From assembly GCA_964544145.1 (NCBI GenBank), contig CAZJAT010000001.1:46798-110797 (forward strand): a stretch of 64,000 bases of DNA, in the 5' to 3' direction. Origin of the DNA: CAZJAT01 sp964544145. GTDB lineage: Bacteria > Hydrothermota > 32-111. The notes beneath the pieces are model-generated. The model searched no databases. It was not told where the DNA came from and saw only the letters and a list, made by a program, of their open reading frames with translations. Made by a program: the position numbers and the translations under genes. Below, one piece after another: positions 8,758 through 16,957 of this stretch (position 1 is the first letter of the stretch; each line of letters starts with the position of its first letter).

Positions 8758-10632
8758 TCATTCACCAAACATAATCTTAATGAAATCTTCATACTTTCTG
8801 ATAATGTAATCTCTTTTCTTTTTTAATGTTCTAGTCAATTCATTATCTATTGAAAATTTCTCAGGTATTATCTGGAAAGCTTTTATACGCTCAAATGGGT
8901 GAAATTCTTTTGATTCATTGATAATCTTTTGAATCTGTTCTCTGATTAATTCAGCTGTTTTTCTGTTTGAGATTGCATCTCTCATACTCTTGAATTCCTC
9001 ATTCCACTCTGTAAATTTTCTCTTAATTTTCTCTTCTTCCAATACAACTAGGACACCTAAGTGTTTTTTATCATTTCCCACAACAACAGCATGGCTGATA
9101 AATTCACTTTCCTCAAGCTTACTCTCAAGATTTGATGGTTCAACATTTTCTCCGCTCAATAAGACAATCGTGTCTTTTGCCCTTCCTACAATCATCAGGT
9201 CACCCTTTTCAGTTATCAATCCAATATCACCTGTATTGAGCCATCCATCAGGTTCCATTATCTCATCTGTAGCATTTTTATTGTTATAATAACCGGACAT
9301 AACTTGGGGACCTTTCACATGGATTACACCTCTTTCGCCAATATTCAGTTCCGATTTATCTTCATCACATATTTTAATCTCTGTCTCAATAAATGGTATA
9401 CCCACTGTAAAAAGAATATTCCTGTCAAATCTCCTTCCTGTTATACCAGGCGATGTTTCTGTCATTCCATAAGCATTAATCAAAGTAATCCCTACTGAGT
9501 TAAAAAACACATCAATATAGGGAGGCAATGTCCCACCACCCGTAAATGCACCGCGCATTCTTCCTCCAACAGCTTCCCTTACTGGTTTAAATAAATAATA
9601 TGAGAGATGCCCGGGAATCACAAGGAATGGGAATGATATAAGATAAAACATATATCTAAGGGCGATCCAAAAGGCAGCGGTTCTTTCAATATCTAAATTT
9701 CTGTTTGTAATTATCCTCAGTGAATGAAGATACCACTCGCGCATTTTAACAGATGATTTGAAAATCCACTGTTTCAATCTTGACTGGGACTTAATATTAT
9801 CCATTACTTTTGAATATATACTCTCCCAAACTCTCGGTACTGCGCTCATTGTAGTCGGTTTGTTCATTCTTATATCATCAGCAAAATTTTTTAAATCTGT
9901 ATAGGATATCTCTGCTCCTCCTGCTGTACAGCAATATTCAAAAGTGCGCTCAAAAATATGCCATGTAGGTAGAAGGGCCAGTGACCTTTCTCCTTTTTTA
10001 GTGAAAGGATTCAAATATAACAGAGGTGTGATTGCACGGACATTATGCATTAGATTGCCATGAGTTAGCATAACCCCTTTCGGATTACCTGTTGTACCTG
10101 AGGTATAAATGATTGTTGCCAAGTCATCAAAACCGATTTCAGGGAATTCAATATCCATTTTACCCGCATCAATCATCAATCTAAAATCATTGTATTTATC
10201 GTTTTTTTCAAAACATATAATCCTTGCATTTGGGATATTTGTTTTTATAGAATCCATCACACGTTTATTTTCAATAATAATAAAATCACATTCTGCATGT
10301 TCAATAATATTATTTAATTCAATTAATGGAGATTTGGAGGATCTGGGCACATCTACTGCACCCAAAAGCAGGATTGCTATATCGCATATAAGCCATTCAT
10401 ATCTATTCTCTGATATAAGAGCCACTTTACTTCCCTTTGTAACGCCTATGCTTCTTAGTGAATGCGCAAAACGCATAATATCACTTTGCACTTGTCTATA
10501 TGACCTTGATGTAAATGCGTTATTGACCCTATAATGTTGGTATGGGAAATTGGCATAATGCTCAACTGACTTAAGAAACATCTCGCCAATGGAAGATGAG
10601 TTTAATATTTCCTTATCTGTTACACTTTTCAT
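8758..10632 (-). CDS. AMP-forming long-chain acyl-CoA synthetase
   Basis: The enzyme activates fatty acids to acyl-CoA with ATP. It belongs to the ANL superfamily: the P-loop YTSGTTGNPKG is at residues 176-186, the NAYGMTETSPG motif lies in the middle, GWLNTGDIG and VGRAKDTIVLLSGENVEP follow, and the C-terminal lysine region is LTRTLKKKRDYI. The 624-residue length and overall pattern match the FAA1/FadD15-type subgroup. A hydrophobic stretch near residues 325-345 (MFYLISFPFLVIPGHLSYYLF) may associate with the membrane. It is part of the TetR-regulated run with the nitronate monooxygenase upstream, which fits a role in lipid metabolism. Confidence 0.92.
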   Translation of the reverse strand: MKSVTDKEILNSSSIGEMFLKSVEHYANFPYQHYRVNNAFTSRSYRQVQSDIMRFAHSLRSIGVTKGSKVALISENRYEWLICDIAILLLGAVDVPRSSKSPLIELNNIIEHAECDFIIIENKRVMDSIKTNIPNARIICFEKNDKYNDFRLMIDAGKMDIEFPEIGFDDLATIIYTSGTTGNPKGVMLTHGNLMHNVRAITPLLYLNPFTKKGERSLALLPTWHIFERTFEYCCTAGGAEISYTDLKNFADDIRMNKPTTMSAVPRVWESIYSKVMDNIKSQSRLKQWIFKSSVKMREWYLHSLRIITNRNLDIERTAAFWIALRYMFYLISFPFLVIPGHLSYYLFKPVREAVGGRMRGAFTGGGTLPPYIDVFFNSVGITLINAYGMTETSPGITGRRFDRNILFTVGIPFIETEIKICDEDKSELNIGERGVIHVKGPQVMSGYYNNKNATDEIMEPDGWLNTGDIGLITEKGDLMIVGRAKDTIVLLSGENVEPSNLESKLEESEFISHAVVVGNDKKHLGVLVVLEEEKIKRKFTEWNEEFKSMRDAISNRKTAELIREQIQKIINESKEFHPFERIKAFQIIPEKFSIDNELTRTLKKKRDYIIRKYEDFIKIMFGE

Positions 10633-10687
10633 TATAATACTATAAACCTATTTTGATATTTTTTCAATATGAGACTATTTATTGAAA

Positions 10688-11050
10688 TCAGTCCTTTAAT
10701 AGTATTAGGTAAATTATATTAATTGAAGTAAAAACAGTTATAATGGCAAACATAATCACCATAGGGATATTCCCTAGCTGTGCATAATAACCGGGACTGA
10801 CAATTGCTGTGTAAAACAGCATACCATGGGCAAGTAAAAGAACTCTCGCTCCGATTTTTTTATTTTTTGTATATGCAATACTCCCTATAATCAGCAGGGA
10901 TGCAGTAATAATCTCCCCAGTAATATGCATGAGTATTCTTATTGGTTCAGTATTCAATTCAATTATTTGATGAGAAAAAAACAATAAAGCCCATAAAATA
11001 ATCATGCTTGTACCTATAAGCAATGAATAAACAGTAACTATCTTTTTCAT
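10688..11050 (-). CDS. small membrane protein, unknown function
   Basis: I do not recognise this 120-residue protein. It has four hydrophobic segments (about residues 5-25, 35-60, 68-85, 92-116) separated by short charged loops such as YTKNKKIG. It lies 21 bases downstream of the nitronate monooxygenase gene and 55 bases upstream of the acyl-CoA synthetase, so it belongs to the TetR-controlled run. It could be a small accessory membrane component of lipid metabolism. Nothing in the sequence supports a more precise statement. Confidence 0.6.
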   Translation of the reverse strand: MKKIVTVYSLLIGTSMIILWALLFFSHQIIELNTEPIRILMHITGEIITASLLIIGSIAYTKNKKIGARVLLLAHGMLFYTAIVSPGYYAQLGNIPMVIMFAIITVFTSINIIYLILLKD

Positions 11051-11071
11051 ATTAAATTACTGATATAATAT

Positions 11072-12169
11072 TTAATGCTGTTTACTCATATAAGCACTAT
11101 ATTCCATCTGTAGTGTTTCAATAAGTTCCTTTACAGATACAAGTTTATTTACTTTATATGCATTACTCCCTGCAAAAGCAAAACCCTTGTCCAAAATACC
11201 AAGTTTTGCATTAAGCAGTGCCTGTCCAATACAGTACTGAGCTTTATTCATTTTGCATGTTCTAAGGCATTTCCAGTTACAGTGTACATCATGGTGAACG
11301 CCTGATTCAAGAGAATCCAGGTATTCGTTCCTGATCGCTCTCCCTGGAAGCCCCACAGGACTATTAATCAAAATGATATCTTCTTTCTTGCTGTTTAAGT
11401 ACATATTTTTAAACTCATCAGAAGCATCGCATTCAAATGTTCCTACAAAACGAGTACCCATCTGAACGCCATCTGCACCATTTTCAATGATTTTAGCTAT
11501 GTCTTCACCAGTAAATATTCCTCCGGCAGCTATCAATGTTATAGCTTTCTTAAATTTCTTTGCAAATTTGTCAAGAATTGCTTTAATATCTTTAATAATA
11601 TTTGCAAGAATAACATTCCCGGATTCAATATCATTTTTTTTGAACCCTAGATGACCACCTGCCAAAGGTCCTTCAACTACTACAGCATCAGGTACAATAT
11701 TATAATTAGCCGACCAGAATTCAAAGATACGTTCTACTGCAATTGTTGATGAGACAATTGGAATAATCTTCGTTTTTAATTCCCTGAATTTATCAATTCC
11801 AATTGTATCAGGTACTCTTAATGGTAACCCGGCACCTACGAACACTGCATCTACCTTTTCCTGAATAGATGCCATAAGAAGATTATCAAAGTCAGATAAT
11901 ACTTTCATAATATTGACACCAATAATTCCATTACTTTTGCTGCGTGCGATACGTATCTCGTTCTTTAAAGATCTGATATTTGCTCCATATGGATCCGACT
12001 CAAAATTTTCATCATGAAATCCTATTCCTGCTGCACCTATAACTCCGATCCCACCTTCATTTGCCACTGCAGAAGCCAGCCCTGACATTGATATGCCAAC
12101 ACTCATACCTCCTTGAATAATGGGGATATTAAGATTTAATTCTCCAATTTTAATTTGCGGCAGCTTCAT
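11072..12169 (-). CDS. nitronate monooxygenase family flavoprotein
   Basis: This 365-residue protein is an FMN-dependent TIM-barrel enzyme of the nitronate monooxygenase / 2-nitropropane dioxygenase group. Visible signatures are IQGGMSVGIS at the N-terminus, the EGPLAGGHLGF segment with the family's active-site histidine, AAGGIFTGEDIAKI and GADGVQMGTRFV. The C-terminal part has a cysteine cluster (HCNWKCLRTCKMNKAQYC) typical of a clostridial/Bacteroidetes subgroup. Relatives include FabK enoyl-ACP reductases, so its real substrate may be lipid-derived. It is the first gene after the TetR regulator (26 bases away) and precedes an acyl-CoA synthetase. Confidence 0.87.
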   Translation of the reverse strand: MKLPQIKIGELNLNIPIIQGGMSVGISMSGLASAVANEGGIGVIGAAGIGFHDENFESDPYGANIRSLKNEIRIARSKSNGIIGVNIMKVLSDFDNLLMASIQEKVDAVFVGAGLPLRVPDTIGIDKFRELKTKIIPIVSSTIAVERIFEFWSANYNIVPDAVVVEGPLAGGHLGFKKNDIESGNVILANIIKDIKAILDKFAKKFKKAITLIAAGGIFTGEDIAKIIENGADGVQMGTRFVGTFECDASDEFKNMYLNSKKEDIILINSPVGLPGRAIRNEYLDSLESGVHHDVHCNWKCLRTCKMNKAQYCIGQALLNAKLGILDKGFAFAGSNAYKVNKLVSVKELIETLQMEYSAYMSKQH

Positions 12170-12195
12170 CCTTCCTCCTTAAAATTAAAACTTGC

Positions 12196-12774
12196 TCAAG
12201 TGATTAATATCATTTTTTTTACTTGCTGAAAATAATTTTGGCCCTTACCCTTGATTTCAAATTCATACTGAGTAAGCCTCCATTTCTGTACCAAGAATCT
12301 AATAATTGACATATATAGGAAACATATATACTCAGGTGTCAGGTCAGACCTAATCTGTTCTGATTCCTGTCCTTTTTTTATAATTCTCTGTATCTTTTCT
12401 TCTGTATTTAGAAGAATTTTCTTTGCTACACCTGCACTGACAGTATCATTTGCAAAATATTCCTCTGAAAATATCACAGTGGATAAATTTCTATTATTTT
12501 CAAAAAGGGTTAAATGCGCTTCAAATACATGTTCCAATACTGCAAAATAATTTGCTTTATCTTCAGGAATATCATTAAAAACTCGATTAACATGATAATC
12601 CGCATAATTTAACAAGCTTATGACAATATCCTGCTTATTCTTAAAATGCCTGTATATGGCCGGTTCGGTTAATTCCATACGTTTTGCTATCTTGCGTATT
12701 GTCAAGTTTTGTATCCCACCTTCATTTATAAGGTCAAGAGCAATTCTGACAATTTTTTTCTGCTGTTCTTTAAT
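12196..12774 (-). CDS. TetR/AcrR-family regulator, probable ATT start
   Basis: This is a one-domain ligand-responsive repressor. The HTH reads ALDLINEGGIQNLTIRKIAK then RMELTEPAIYRHFKNKQDI, a typical TetR N-terminus. The first ATG/GTG/TTG in frame is TTG at 12705, which would cut off helix 1. The open frame continues upstream to a TAG and contains no ATG, GTG or TTG. The best start is an ATT at 12774, which has GAGG five bases upstream and gives 192 residues, the normal family length. An upstream promoter and a 20-base operator (12784-12803) imply autorepression. A sequencing error that hides a normal start is the alternative. Confidence 0.8.
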   Translation of the reverse strand: MKEQQKKIVRIALDLINEGGIQNLTIRKIAKRMELTEPAIYRHFKNKQDIVISLLNYADYHVNRVFNDIPEDKANYFAVLEHVFEAHLTLFENNRNLSTVIFSEEYFANDTVSAGVAKKILLNTEEKIQRIIKKGQESEQIRSDLTPEYICFLYMSIIRFLVQKWRLTQYEFEIKGKGQNYFQQVKKMILIT

Positions 12775-12783
12775 AATTTCCTC

Positions 12784-12803
12784 GTTAGTTATCGTTAACT
12801 AAC
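12784..12803. promoter_or_regulatory. TetR-type palindromic operator
   Basis: GTTAGTTA and TAACTAAC form 8-base perfect arms around TCGT. The site directly follows the -10 box of the regulator's promoter, covers the expected transcription start and ends next to the GAGG ribosome binding site. This is the placement expected for autorepression by the adjacent TetR protein. Binding is inferred. Confidence 0.8.
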
Positions 12804-12831
12804 AATATAATGATAAATCAGTTTTTGTCAA
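12804..12831 (-). promoter_or_regulatory. promoter of the tetR-led operon
   Basis: On the minus strand TTGACA (12831-12826) and TATATT (12809-12804) are 16 bases apart, immediately upstream of the palindromic operator. It probably drives the regulator and the lipid-related genes down to 5687. Confidence 0.7.
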
Positions 12832-12835
12832 TATA

Positions 12836-13504
12836 TTATTTTCCTTCTGTTTCCTCAATATACTCATTTACAACAAGTTTTGCAATAACAATAATACAGT
12901 AACTCAAAACACTCACATCCACTGCTCTTATTACAGGATTACTAAACATACCTATTGATATCATTAATATTATTATTCCTGAGAGTAATATTGATAGAAT
13001 CATAATGATTAAAGTTACAGGTCTCTTAAGAATTCTTATCAATTCTCTTACTGTGAATGATCCCCCTATGTTACGGATAAACGCATTGATCATATAAATA
13101 AATACAAACATTGCTGACAGTATAAATATCATCAGTGGATTATTAAACTTATTTATATCAAATTTAATTATATACAAAATAGGGAATAATATTATCCCAA
13201 TTTCAATTGATGTAATTGCAAATATCTCATATGACTTTAATATTGTTATTATATGAATGGAATTGATATCCCATGTTGGTAATTCTTCTTTAACTATTCT
13301 ATTTTTAATTATTAAATTAATGTACTCCAATATATATCCGAAAATAGAAATGTTAAATAATGTGGTAATTACTATAATAGAAGGCAATATTGGAGTCATA
13401 AAATATTCTATTGAATTTATCAGTAAAAACATCATAAATATCAAAACAAGATTGATACAATTATATCCTCTTAAAGGCAATGTAATAATCCTGAATATAC
13501 TCAT
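12836..13504 (-). CDS. multi-spanning membrane protein, DUF4013-like
   Basis: This 222-residue integral membrane protein has about six hydrophobic segments. The segment IFGYILEYINLIIKNRIVKEELPTWD resembles the first conserved loop of DUF4013 proteins (a repeated Y(I/L)xxxxxxxxx-LPxW pattern), but the match is from memory and only partial. It ends 5 bases before the TetR promoter -35 box, so it is transcribed separately from that operon. Base composition is as AT-rich as its neighbours. No function can be assigned. Confidence 0.6.
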   Translation of the reverse strand: MSIFRIITLPLRGYNCINLVLIFMMFLLINSIEYFMTPILPSIIVITTLFNISIFGYILEYINLIIKNRIVKEELPTWDINSIHIITILKSYEIFAITSIEIGIILFPILYIIKFDINKFNNPLMIFILSAMFVFIYMINAFIRNIGGSFTVRELIRILKRPVTLIIMILSILLSGIIILMISIGMFSNPVIRAVDVSVLSYCIIVIAKLVVNEYIEETEGK

Positions 13505-13597
13505 TTTTTCTTTCCCATAATCAAATACCTATTTGTTGATTCATCATATTAATTCAGTGGATATTCATTATTTCAATCAACAGTACTTTCAGATAAA

Positions 13598-14800
13598 CTA
13601 CTTTTTTAATTTTTCAGTATTTTCATAGAATAGTGTATATACCTCTTTATCTCCATTGGAAAATTCCCAGACTGCCTCCATCAGCATATTCTGTTTATTA
13701 TAACCATAATGTACATCAGCACTCAGGCCATTTCCCTTGAATTTTGCTCCAATTATATGATCATATTTATCATGAATATACTCAACGTGCCCAGTTAACC
13801 AGAAATCAGAATTATAGAAAACTGCACTGTATAATATTCCATTTTTATCATAATTATAAATTTCATAACATAGTAATTCATTTTTCATGTTATAAGCAGA
13901 TTTTTGAATCAATTGTCCGCATTCATTATACTGGAATCTAAATTCAATATCATCCTTGTCAACACTGTGTTTGATTGATTTTATGATATTACCGTTTTTA
14001 TAGAAAAATTCTGTGTCAGCAATTTTACCATCAGAATAAAATTGTTTCATCATTTTCAGTTCATCACTATCAGTATACTCAAAATATGTTTTTCTGCTTA
14101 TGTTGTTTGAATAATAATATTCTTCTTTCATTAATTTATAATTAATGCCATTCGAATAAAAAGGATTAGCAAGCAATTGATTCTTTGTATCAATAACTTC
14201 ATATTCATAGTGAAACAATTGGCTCCATTTGCTATTAAAATCCCATTTTTCATCAACCAATTCACCTGTCTCATTATATGTATATTTAATCAATCCTGCT
14301 TTCTCATTTTCAGATATAATCTCTGCACTTATTAATATACCATTATCATAGACATACTTTATATCACATGTGAGCCATCCCTTATAGCCTCTGCAATGTG
14401 CCTCAGACCTAATCCCATGATTATTATACACATATTCAATATAACCTTTTCGCCCATTAGATGCATTATAATACTCTTTAACTAATCTATCACCTGCATA
14501 TGTATATAATTCCTCTGTCTTCAGTCCATCAGAAAATTCCCTATAAAAACCAACCAATTGTCCATCTTCATTGTATTGATATATATTCTCTGAATATCTG
14601 CTTTCATCCTTTAGAGACCAAACTGATTTATATAATTCATTATTTTTATTATATAAATAAACAGTTATGCCTTCCTCTCCATTTGAATTTGTATATATTA
14701 ATTTTGACTGTCTATATATATCTGTTCCTTTTCCAATTTCAACACTTAAACAATTAACTAATATTAAAAGCAACAAAATAATAATAGATAATTTCCCCAT
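13598..14800 (-). CDS. lipoprotein with YD/MORN-like repeats
   Basis: A 400-residue surface lipoprotein. The signal peptide ends in LILVNC (Cys17); Asn at -1 is unusual for a lipobox but tolerated in some phyla. The mature part is built of about 12 to 14 short strand repeats such as YQYNEDGQLVGFYREFSDG, YTYAGDRLVKEYYNASNG and YNECGQLIQKSAYNMKNE, resembling RHS/YD or YwqK-type repeats, which fold into extended beta sheets. It has a good ribosome binding site (GGAGG, 5 bases before ATG). Its promoter is unusual: the -35 box lies inside a palindromic repeat. Function unknown. Confidence 0.7.
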   Translation of the reverse strand: MGKLSIIILLLLILVNCLSVEIGKGTDIYRQSKLIYTNSNGEEGITVYLYNKNNELYKSVWSLKDESRYSENIYQYNEDGQLVGFYREFSDGLKTEELYTYAGDRLVKEYYNASNGRKGYIEYVYNNHGIRSEAHCRGYKGWLTCDIKYVYDNGILISAEIISENEKAGLIKYTYNETGELVDEKWDFNSKWSQLFHYEYEVIDTKNQLLANPFYSNGINYKLMKEEYYYSNNISRKTYFEYTDSDELKMMKQFYSDGKIADTEFFYKNGNIIKSIKHSVDKDDIEFRFQYNECGQLIQKSAYNMKNELLCYEIYNYDKNGILYSAVFYNSDFWLTGHVEYIHDKYDHIIGAKFKGNGLSADVHYGYNKQNMLMEAVWEFSNGDKEVYTLFYENTEKLKK

Positions 14801-14820
14801 TCATTCCTCCAAGTTAATCA

Positions 14821-14850
14821 ATTATAAACAAAATTCCTTAAAAATGTCAA
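14821..14850 (-). promoter_or_regulatory. promoter of the repeat lipoprotein; -35 inside a palindromic repeat
   Basis: On the minus strand TTGACA (14850-14845) and TATAAT (14826-14821) are 18 bases apart, upstream of a GGAGG and the ATG at 14800. The -35 hexamer is one arm of the palindrome at 14841-14869. Confidence 0.65.
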
Positions 14851-14869
14851 GGCCGGGCCTTGACATTTT
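14841..14869. repeat. GC-rich perfect palindrome, copy 1
   Basis: Two 14-base arms (AAAATGTCAAGGCC and its reverse complement) flank a single G. The GC-rich core stands out in this AT-rich intergenic region. On the plus strand, 26 bases (14848-14873) match copy 2 on the minus strand at 25 positions. Each arm contains an outward-facing TTGACA, and both have a -10-like hexamer at 17-18 bases. Confidence 0.85.
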
Positions 14870-15008
14870 GACATATATTTCTTATATATAGTTTCAATGT
14901 GAATAAATAACAGAACTTAGTCCATTATTTTTTCTCACAATTATATTCATTAATTTGTGTGGTACCGTATAAGTTGCACTATTACTTGGCTTATTGGTAA
15001 TTCGGAAT

Positions 15009-15034
15009 TGTCAAAAAGTCAAGGCCCGGCCTTG
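15009..15034. repeat. GC-rich palindrome, copy 2, at the 3' end of typA
   Basis: CAAGGCC, a central C, and GGCCTTG. Read on the minus strand it supplies the last codons (Lys-Ala-Gly-Pro) and the TGA stop of typA, and is followed by a run of five T, so it may also act as the typA terminator. Extended to 26 bases it differs from copy 1 at one position. Confidence 0.8.
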
Positions 15035-16845
15035 GATATTCTTTTTTCAGATTTCTTTCTTTCAAGGGATGATAGAATACGTTTTCTTATACGGACAATA
15101 TTGGGAGTCACTTCAACTAATTCATCATCATTTATATATTCAATAGCCCTTTCGAGTGACATCGGTATTATGGGTGTCAGCATTATACTATCATCTTTAC
15201 CTGCGGAACGCATATTAGACAGTTTCTTCTCTTTCATAGGATTAACATTCAAGTCCATACCTTTATTATGTTCTCCAATAATCATACCCTCATAAACTAA
15301 ATCATTAGGTGAAACAAATAGGGCTCCTCTGGGTTCTAGATTGTACAATGCATAACCCACTGCAGTACCCATACCATCCGATATCAATGAACCTGTATTC
15401 CTTTGTTCAATATCGCCTTTGTATTTGCTATACCCGTCAAATATTGCATTCATGATGCCAGTGCCTCTTGTGTCTGTTAAAAACTCATTTCTATAGCCAA
15501 TAAGTCCCCTGGATGGAATGATAAACTCCAAATGCGTCCTTCCTGATTGGCCTGATATCATACTGATCAGTCTGCCTTTCCTTTTAGACAGCTTTTCAGT
15601 TACAATTCCCACATAGGGATCCTCACAATCAACAAGCAAATGTTCCATAGGTTCCATAAGTTTTCCATTTTCTTTTTTCATTATTGCCTTTGGTTTTCCA
15701 ATAGACAGTTCATAGCCTTCCCTACGCATATTTTCTATCAGTATTGCCAATTGTAATTCCCCTCTACCTCTTACAATAAAAACATTGGCATCATTCCCCT
15801 GCTCAACATTGATTGATACATTCCGTAATGTTTCTTTATATAATCTGTCTTTTATTCTTGCTGACTGCACATATTTCCCATCCCTTCCGGAATATGGAGA
15901 TGAATTTATCGTGAATTCCATTGAAACAACAGGTGCATCGACCTTTAGCCTTGGTAATGCTTCAATATATTCAGCATTGCAAATAGTGTCACCAATACGT
16001 ACATTATCGATTCCTGAAAGAACAACAATATCTCCTGGGTCAGCAGTCTCTGATGCTTCCAGAGTCATTCCTGTATATTTCTGAATACTTGACACCTTGA
16101 GTGGACGGGGTTTTCCAGTCTCATCAATACATACTAGATTATCATTCTTGTGTACAAATCCATTGTGAATCTTTCCAATTGCTAATCTTCCGAAATAATC
16201 AGAATATCCCAAATCACTCACAAGCATTTGGAAATTCGACTTACTGCTATATTCAGGTGCTGGTATATGAGAAATAATAGAGTCAAATAGAGGTTTCAAA
16301 TTTCTTGATTCCTGATGAATGTGTTTTTTACAGATACCTTCACGTCCAATAGCATACAAAACCGGAAAATCCAATTGATCCTCATGTACCTCAAGTGAAA
16401 TAAAAAGATCAATTATTTCATCAAGAACCTCAGTGGGCCTGGCATCTTTCCTGTCAATTTTATTTATTACAACTATTATAGCTAATTTATTCTGTAATGC
16501 TTTTTGCAATACAAATCTCGTTTGCGGCAATGGACCTTCTGATGAATCCACAAGCAGTATTGCACCATCTGCCATCATTAATGCCCGTTCTACTTCGCCG
16601 CCAAAATCAGCATGGCCGGGAGTATCAATTATATTGATCCTTACACCATCAATGGATATTTCACAGTTTTTAGCAGCAATGGTTATACCTCTCTCTCTCT
16701 CGAGATCAAGATTATCCATAACTCTCTCAGTTAAATCCTTATCTTTAAACATGCCGCTCTGCTTGAACATAGCATCAACCAAAGTGGTTTTCCCATGATC
16801 AACATGAGCAATAATTGCAATGTTTCTTATTTTCTTATTAATCAA
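15019..16845 (-). CDS. typA: ribosome-associated translational GTPase TypA/BipA
   Basis: TypA is an EF-G-like GTPase that binds 70S ribosomes and helps ribosome assembly and growth under stress. G motifs are clear: AHVDHGKTT near residues 14-22, RGITI, DTPGHADFGGEVE and NKIDR. The C-terminal TypA-specific part includes PSRGLIGYRNEFLTDTRGTG and EPRGALFVSPNDLVYEGMIIGEH. The start is TTG with AAGGAG six bases upstream. The last four residues (KAGP) and stop are encoded by a palindromic repeat that also occurs 160 bases away, so the original C-terminus may have been replaced. Length, 608 residues, is normal. Confidence 0.95.
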   Translation of the reverse strand: MINKKIRNIAIIAHVDHGKTTLVDAMFKQSGMFKDKDLTERVMDNLDLERERGITIAAKNCEISIDGVRINIIDTPGHADFGGEVERALMMADGAILLVDSSEGPLPQTRFVLQKALQNKLAIIVVINKIDRKDARPTEVLDEIIDLFISLEVHEDQLDFPVLYAIGREGICKKHIHQESRNLKPLFDSIISHIPAPEYSSKSNFQMLVSDLGYSDYFGRLAIGKIHNGFVHKNDNLVCIDETGKPRPLKVSSIQKYTGMTLEASETADPGDIVVLSGIDNVRIGDTICNAEYIEALPRLKVDAPVVSMEFTINSSPYSGRDGKYVQSARIKDRLYKETLRNVSINVEQGNDANVFIVRGRGELQLAILIENMRREGYELSIGKPKAIMKKENGKLMEPMEHLLVDCEDPYVGIVTEKLSKRKGRLISMISGQSGRTHLEFIIPSRGLIGYRNEFLTDTRGTGIMNAIFDGYSKYKGDIEQRNTGSLISDGMGTAVGYALYNLEPRGALFVSPNDLVYEGMIIGEHNKGMDLNVNPMKEKKLSNMRSAGKDDSIMLTPIIPMSLERAIEYINDDELVEVTPNIVRIRKRILSSLERKKSEKRISKAGP

Positions 16846-16921
16846 TTTTTCTCCTTATCGCATTACAATTTACACTATTTATTGGAAAATACAATAGAGT
16901 TTGGAATAATTATGGAATATT

Positions 16922-16955
16922 TGATTAAAAAAGAAAAGGGGCTATAAAGCCCCTT
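16922..16955 (-). terminator. rho-independent terminator after the flavin oxidoreductase
   Basis: Stem AAGGGGCT / AGCCCCTT with loop of four, followed on the minus strand by a T-rich tract (TTCTTTTTTAATCA). It starts 3 bases past the oxidoreductase stop and separates that gene from typA. Confidence 0.88.
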
Positions 16956-16957
16956 CT

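Larger units (their letters stand above)
14841..15034. other. possible MITE-like unit between two inverted palindromic repeats
   Basis: Two inverted copies of a 26-base repeat (14848-14873 and 15009-15034) bound 135 bases of non-coding DNA. The whole intergenic region between typA and the lipoprotein gene is little more than this unit. No transposase is encoded and no flanking target duplication is obvious, so it may equally be two independent palindromic (REP-like) elements. The interior has a plus-strand TTGACA (14860-14865) and TATATA (14883-14888) 17 bases apart, which could produce a short RNA. Confidence 0.45.
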
